NCBI RefSeq assembly: GCF_047496725.1
Contig: NC_132983.1
Span: forward strand, 899,501-963,500
From: Anoplolepis gracilipes
Taxonomy: Eukaryota > Arthropoda > Insecta > Hymenoptera > Formicidae
Length of the DNA: 64,000 nt
Reading direction: 5' to 3'
The notes beneath the pieces are model-generated. The model was not told where the DNA came from. It made no database searches and worked only from the letters and a program-made list of their open reading frames with translations. Made by a program: the position numbers and the translations under genes. This document shows, in pieces, positions 57,556-64,000 of the stretch (position 1 is its first letter; each line of letters opens with the position of its first letter).

Positions 57556-58985
57556 ATGTATAATTATATATAATGTATGTTTATATCTGATTATATATTT
57601 TTCCAGGGATAAGTATAAAAACCGATTAATAATTTGGAAACCTTGGAAACTCTTTTTATTAAAGCTTGATCCAATCTTTTGTGTTTATGTAATGATAGTT
57701 AAATTAAATAATTTCATCAAAGACCCTCTCTCTCTCTCTCTCTCGTTAGCGAAAATCATCGATCGCAATGATCAGTCATCTAGAATCGCATATTCACGTA
57801 AGCTCGCACCTTTTCTTGCATTACGTCCGATACAATGTGGTCTCGTTTCAGATCCGCTTTAAGTGATTACTGCACATTTCCATACGCGGAACAGAACGAA
57901 AGCCGAAGAACGGAAACAATGTATCCTCCCCGGAACAAGCGGCTCGGATATCGCGCATTGTACTCCCCGATATCACGGCGATTCGCTAAACAAAACGGCC
58001 AGTGGTTCGGCCACTCCTCCTCCCAAACATTTTCCCGCCACCGGGAAAACGGGAGAGACGTCCCTAAGCCTGAGCGCAACCCTCCTGGATCCCCAACCGC
58101 GGGGAACGAATGGCATTCGTTAATAACAACAAGCGATACGAGATGCGCTTTCACGTCGGTGAACCATAAAGCTCCCCGCATATTAGAGGCTATCTGCACA
58201 TCATCTCATTTTATTGAGATTAAGATTTCGTTACGACTGATAATCTATAGTTGCTACATAATAAATTATAAAACAAATTAACACACACATATTCTGATGA
58301 AAAATATTTTCAGAGTTTTCTTATAAAAATTTTCGGATTTTTTTATATAAATTGGCGCACTTTTCAGAAATGTTTTTTTAGAAAAGAAATCTGAAAATTT
58401 ATGAGTAAATTCACATTTTATTTCTCGTATTTTTTCAGATTAAAAAATATCTGTGATAATCTTTGATATATCTAAAAATACCTGAAATATTTTTACGATA
58501 TGAGAAATTCACCATTTGTCAGCTTTTATTTTTTTGCCTTTATTCATATATTTAAAATATATAAAATATATGACAATATGCAACATTGCAATAATTAAAA
58601 TGATCCGGTTTTAATTAAACTTTAAATATAGTATTTACAAATATATAAATAAATATATATATATATATATTAGAAAAATAAAATTTTTTATCTGACAATG
58701 AGATTCATTTTGAAGTGCGGGAAAAAAGCAAAAATAATATAAAATGAGATCTGAATTATCGACCGAGTGTTCCACGAAGTTCCCCTTATGGCCGTCAGGG
58801 AGCGTTGTCGTCGTCGATAAATATATATCAAACATATTACATATGTGATTTGTCGAATGTCACGCTCAGCTGGTTGTGTTCGACGATGATTAACGGTGTT
58901 GTAAAAATATTGCATAGGATTTCGATTCCGGTTAGTTGGTCGTAAACGTCAGCGTGATTGAAAGTTGAACGTGAATCGCGAAATC

Positions 58986-61324
58986 ATGGAAAAGTGGACG
59001 TCAAATCGCGCCTACGTTTTTATCATATTTTTGACATCTCTTTATGCGAATACCGGTCATTGTTTACAGAAAGATACAAAGACCGATTCATCGGTGCCGA
59101 TAGTACTTTGGCATGGAATGGGTGAGTTTTTTCGCTACAGATAATAATTATAACTAATATAATTATTAGTTTATTTACACGAGCAATATTTTTGATATCC
59201 ATAAATTGAAAATTTTTATTAATTGTCAAATGTGTTCATTCAATCTAGTTTCAAAGGAATTATAATCTTATCTAATGAGACACGATATATATTTATCAGC
59301 GTTTATTGCACACGTATAAATATTGTGATATTTTCGTTATCGCCTAAAAATAAAGTAAGTTATAGATAAATTTCTTTTTATAATTATAGATTGGTAAATA
59401 TCAATTGACTTAAAATTAATATTAAAATAAAACAAGTATCTTTTGTGTTTTTTATAAAGTTATTTTGTAATTAATGTCAAACTTTCTATTACAAAATTTA
59501 AGCTCTTATCTTGGATATTATTTTTTTTTAATATTATAAATGTAATGTTTGCAAGTGCATAGAATTTTTGAAATGTTTATTATAATCAATCATTGCTTTT
59601 CAGAATTTTCAGAATTATTTATAATGATTAAAACATATGCTTTTCAGGTGATAGCTGCTGCTTCTCTTTCAGTCTTGGAAAAATAAGAGATGTTCTTCAA
59701 AATGAAATACCTGGAGTCTATATCAATTCTATACGTATTGGAAATAACATTATAGAGGTTAGATAAAAAGTTGTGAATCAAAAACATATTCTATCAGAAA
59801 ATAGTCAAAATTATATTTTAAAAATATTATAGTAACATAAAATTTATCTTACTTCTTCTTAATCTTTTTATATTTTCACTTTATATATTATTTTATCTAA
59901 TTTAATTAATTTATTTTAATATTTATCTTTAATAATAGATTTAATAATGAAATTTATATCGCCTTTAATGCAGAATTGACATGTAAAATCTTTTTTAATC
60001 TAGGATGTTGAGAACAGCTACTTTGGAAATATTAATGAGCAAATTAAACATGTGTGTGAACAGCTGTCGCAAGATCTCAGACTTCGAAATGGATACAATG
60101 CCATTGGTTTCTCTCAAGGGGGTCAATTCCTGTAAATTGCCTTGTTTATTTGCAACGATATAATTTTAATTAATATTTTTTTATGTATACACAAAATCAT
60201 TTTCTTAATTTAATTGATAGGCGAGCGGTAGCGCAAAGATGCCCCGATCCACCGATGCTGAATTTGATATCTTTAGGCGGTCAACATCAAGGTGTTTTCG
60301 GGATACCAAAGTGTTCGGACACATCTCGATTATGCAATTATATGCGGCGGATGCTGCGTTTCGGCGCATATTTACCGTAAATACTTGTTACTCCTTTCGA
60401 AAAAAATTATTAAGTTTTGTTAAGTATTGTTTAATAGACTAGAATTAATATTAATTTTAATTAATTTTATTTAAATTTTCAATTAATCATTAATATTAAT
60501 TTTAATAGATTGAAAAAAGAAAGAAGGAAATTTATATCTAATTTTTCTTTTAGATATATTCAAGAAACATTGATACAAGCTGCTTATTGGCATGATCCTT
60601 TAAAGGAAGATGAATACGAAAAGAAAAATATTTTCCTCGCCGACATCAATAACGAAAAGTTTATCAACACGGTATGCGAATCAGCCTGGTTATATGTATT
60701 GGAATTTTCAATTCTATTAGAACGTAATAATCGAGATGTACAAAAAAAGACCGTACCATATTAAAGTACTATGATACAGAATTTTAATGACGTCATTAAA
60801 ATTATAATACAAAGACAATGATTAAAAATATATTAAATAATATATCAAATAATAAAAGTATATATAAATATATGATTAAAAATATATCTTCCTTTTATTT
60901 ATTTATAATTGTCATCAGGTATATAAGGACAATCTTCAAAAGCTCCAAACTTTAGTTCTTGTTAAATTCGAAAACGATACGATGGTTGAACCAGCGGAGT
61001 CGGAGTGGTTTGGATTCTACAAACCTGGTCAAGCGGAGGAGATACAAAAACTACAGCAAAGCGAGCTATACTTGCAGGTACATAATAAATTGCACGCCTC
61101 GATCAATTAAAAAATTTAGAGATATCGTATTTATTTGGAGATACCGTATTAATAATTAATGCGTATGTTATTGTTAAATATTTTGTCTTGATTCGTAGGA
61201 CCGGCTCGGATTACGCGGGATGGAAATGGCCGGCAAAATTCGCTTTCTTTCGTTACCGGGGGATCACTTACAATTCACGCTTGCCTGGTTCGTCGAAAAT
61301 ATTGTTAATCAATATTTGGTGTAA
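58986..61324 (+). CDS. Ppt1: Palmitoyl-protein thioesterase 1
   Basis: Lysosomal serine hydrolase that removes fatty acids from S-acylated proteins. Seven exons: 58986-59121, 59648-59757, 60004-60131, 60221-60376, 60554-60671, 60919-61077 and 61199-61324. Phases close to 310 aa (human 306). The N-terminal signal peptide (RAYVFIIFLTSLYANTGHC) precedes VPIVLWHGMGDSCC. The nucleophile Ser is about residue 119 (GYNAIGFSQGGQFL), Asp about 236 (KFENDTMVEP before SEWFGFY) and His about 292 (LPGDHLQFT). QRCPDPPMLNLISLGGQHQG and AAYWHDPLKEDEY are also typical. All catalytic residues and motifs are intact. The short exons explain why no long ORF shows. Confidence 0.97.
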
Positions 61325-62716
61325 TTTCTCAATGAAACATCCGCGCGTTCCATCAAAGTTTAAAATACTCTAGAATTAGGTCGTAAAACGATGTATATAT
61401 ATAAATATGTAAAACAAAAAAAATTTTTTTAATAAAATTTTTTTTTCTATTATATATTAATTATCTTTTATATTTGAAATAATAATTCTCGCTCTTTCTA
61501 ATTCTCCGTTCTGATCGAACATTCATTATTTACTTTGCAGGTCAAATATCTTGCCTTTTAATCTACAATTTTTTTCTAATAATATATTGAAAATTTACAA
61601 AAAAAAAAAAAAAATAAAATATAAAAACTTAACTGAAAGTGCAAAGTGTTTCTGATCAACTTATTTTTCGATTTTTGGATTTTTTTGTGATACAAACAAT
61701 GGTCGAAAAATTTGTAACGTGAAGGGGATAATTTCGCAGAAAAAGTCTATAATATAATAATATATATTACATATATAATTAATAATAATATATTAATAAT
61801 AAAAACAAATATATAATAATAATATAACAATATAATAATAAATTATATACACGAGAGATAAATTTATGGCAAAATTTATTCCGTCAGTCATTCTTCGTTC
61901 TCCCAATTTATTTCAAGCTCTCCTGATCGTAATTTCACTCTCTCCTTCTCTTTCTCTCGCGACGCGGAATAATAACGCGTTGCAAAACCGCAGAGGGCCG
62001 ATCGAAGAGGAGAGAGAGAGAGAGAGTCCGCAAAAGAGAATGCAACGTAATTCGTACTGTTCATTGTCGCATGACGCGATTGTATATAGAATAGAGGTGG
62101 TAGTATGGGAAGGAGGGTGAAAGAGAGGGAAGAGGGGGGGGGGGGAAGAGAGGAGACGACAGGAGAACGCGAGGCAAGCAGAGGCAGGAGGGTGCGCCGT
62201 CCTCTTCTCCTCTTCCTCTCCCGTCTCTCCTTCCTCCCTTCTCGGGGGTGGCACAACAAAGCCGCGGGATGAGAAAACATTAATCTAGGCATGTTTTGCA
62301 ATCTCGCCCGCTCTCGCGGTGTAGCTACATATAATGGAACGCTGTTATTGCTACGCTGTTATGGCGTGCGGGCACAATGTTCGTTTCGTGCGCTTCTTCC
62401 TCTTCCTCTTCCTCTCGTCGACGTCGTCGACGTCGTCGTCGTCGTACAGATTGGAGGACGCGCACGTGTGTTCGCCTCCAGAGAACGACCAAGATTAATA
62501 TTTCGAAGGTAACGAAATGACGAATGAGGCGAAGATTCGCGGCCGATACCTCTACCAGGGGGGTGCAGACACAGGTGTGGATGGGGCGGGTGAAGGGATG
62601 GGGGGGGGGGGGAAAGGGTGAAAATACCGATACTGAATATTTTCTTGCATTAATTCTTTAAAATAAATCTCAATTCTTACTGCTCACAATATTTATAAAA
62701 TTTACAATAAAATACA
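61325..62716. other. Intergenic with a GC-rich, purine-biased tract
   Basis: AT-rich until about 61900. From 61960 to 62620 it is GC-rich with (GA)n (about 62010-62026), poly-G runs near 62136 and 62605 (10 or more G), and a (GTC)n run with GACGTC repeats at about 62415-62446. No supported gene; perhaps the promoter or 5'UTR of a gene beyond the window. Confidence 0.45.
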
Positions 62717-63840
62717 CTACAAAAAAATTAAAAGGCCACTTTCTTCAATATGAAAAAGGCCAATTTTCAAGTAGTTGTAACTTTCTTAAAAATAATTAGA
62801 ATGAGATCAATAAAAAAACATTTTAAAGCTTGAAGTTTCTAGTTTTAGAATCTTTAAATGAATTTCAATTTTTTCTATTCGTTACAAAATTACATTGTAA
62901 GAAAGCGACGTCTATCGATTGAACAAATTTTTCAAAAGTTTGTCCAAGAATACCGAATTAAAAAAAATCCTAGCACGATTTTATTGGGCGTTAAAGAGCA
63001 GAGATTTAGCTTTAATTTCCTTTTTTAATAAATGTTCTATGATTTTCTTTCGCCGAGATATTCATTATTAAAGTAAAATCGAGCTATTGACTTTGAACGC
63101 TTACAACTAGTGAAAAAATGATTGTACAATAATCATTAAAAAAAGTAATTTAAAGAGAAAAGTTAGCACTTTAAAATATTTCTATGGTTTTTATGTTCAT
63201 TATTCATTTTTAAAGTGTAATTGTTACTTAAAAATCAAGTAAAAATTACACTTTTATCTTTTTTTTTATTTAAATCAATGAAAGTTAACGAAAAAACGCT
63301 AAAATTTTCATGAACTCTACAACATTTACAAGTAAAAACCATTCCAGTTAATTGTATAAAAGACGGGAGTATTAAGTTTTTTTCTGTACATTTCAAAAAC
63401 TTAAATTAATGATTATTGTACGATCATTTTCTCACTAGTTATAATATAAGCGTTCAAAGTCAACAGCTTGATTTTGCTTTAATAATGAATATCTCGGCGA
63501 AAAAAAATCACATTCGTTAAAAAAAGAAATTAAAACTAAAACTTTGCTCTTTAACACCCAATTAATGAAATTGTGCTAGGATTTTTTTATAATTTGGTAT
63601 TCTCTTGGACAAACTTTTGAAAAAATTGTTCAATCTACAAACGTCGCTTTTTTACAATGTAATTTTGTAACGAATAGAAAGAATTGAAATTCATTTAAAA
63701 ATTTTAAAACTAGAAACTTCAAGCTTTAGAAACGCTTTTTTATTGATCTTATTTCAATTATTTTTAAGAAAATTGCATCTACTTGAAAATTGGCTTTTTT
63801 TTATATGAAAGAAAGTGGCCCTTTAATTTTTTTGCGTAGT
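62717..63840. mobile_element. 1.1-kb foldback element with about 450-500-bp inverted arms
   Basis: Starts ACTACAAAAAAATTAAAAGG and ends CCTTTAATTTTTTTGCGTAG. The arms match for most of their length: GCCACTTTCTTC against GAAGAAAGTGGC-like pairs, TTGAACAAATTTTTCAAAAG, GAGATATTCATTATTAAAG and GACTTTGAACGCTTA all recur inverted. Divergence between arms is roughly one in ten by eye. The centre (about 63230-63340) is unpaired. No transposase ORF. Flanking TA would fit a Tc1/mariner-type nonautonomous element. Confidence 0.88.
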
Positions 63841-64000
63841 ATATATAATTCACATATAATGTATAATTTTTTATATATATTATAATTTTTTATATATATT
63901 TTCCGGTTCCCTCGTGTTATCGTATTTCGTTCGTGTTCTAAATAAATAAAACTTCTCCGGGAGTCTCTGAACCATCCCCCCCGGTACTCCTCCCCCCTCC

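Larger units (their letters stand above)
53431..58985. other. Large region with no recognised gene
   Basis: The 5.5 kb before PPT1 hold no ORF I can support. From about 54990 to 55735 the DNA becomes GC-rich with polypurine/polypyrimidine strands and a (CT)n run (55202-55226); this looks like a regulatory or 5'UTR segment of a gene not otherwise visible. 57199-57555 is a terminal-inverted-repeat element. The ORFs around 57835-58281 have no recognisable domains. 54600-54830 is of more even composition but shows no protein similarity I know. Confidence 0.4.

Noticed and set aside
57835..58281. 148-aa ORF and an overlapping antisense 110-aa ORF
   Set aside because: No recognisable motif, overlapping frames equally open, no splice context; not supported as a gene.

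Overview
The window is AT-rich eukaryotic DNA from an insect. Genes contain GT-AG introns of about 60 bp to 2 kb, protein homology is clearly animal, and (TA)n runs and short palindromic elements are frequent. Conserved gene content (RpL32, Mi-2, a REC8-type cohesin, FAM32A, a secreted protein of an insect DUF family) and base composition fit a hymenopteran, most likely an ant. The species call is inference. I saw no bacterial, CRISPR, rRNA, tRNA or viral gene content.

Layout: RpL32 (-, 60-1110); a WIP/verprolin actin regulator (+, 2540-4589); ABCF3 (-, 5774-8903); an unrecognised small ORF (-, 9264-9563) head-to-head with an unrecognised 254-aa gene (+, 10061-11124); a 74-aa coiled-coil protein (+, 12051-12358); aldose 1-epimerase (+, 13311/14493-16226); SMIM12 (-, 16453-16698) divergent from FAM32A (+, 17327-17929); a REC8-like meiotic kleisin (+, 19176-23394); a secreted Cys-rich protein (-, 25258-28242) divergent from OST48 (+, 28822-30724); TPX2 (+, 32964-35225); TIM44 (-, 36841-39174) divergent from Mi-2/CHD4 (+, 40436-51950, 25 coding exons); 7 kb with no recognised gene; PPT1 (+, 58986-61324); then a G-rich tract and a 1.1-kb foldback element up to the window end. 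Exon junctions were worked out by hand, and reading phase was checked across each gene.

The genes are not an operon. They are mostly housekeeping loci (translation, chromatin, mitochondrial import, N-glycosylation, lysosome) packed in divergent pairs. Two with chromosome-segregation roles (REC8, TPX2), and some others, have palindromic GCGCATGCGC (NRF-1-like) sites upstream. Several intergenic regions carry short foldbacks, and three of these have CCAAT motifs in their arms.

The most unusual region is the REC8-like locus. Its second coding exon runs into an inverted segment and then a 400-bp palindrome that duplicates the start of exon 3 in reverse. Its last exon exists twice, the first copy decayed. 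An MITE sits in an intron. About 75-bp direct repeats bracket the whole locus. Two coding regions (verprolin WH2, REC8 exon 7) show 1-nt homopolymer frameshifts that could be sequencing errors.
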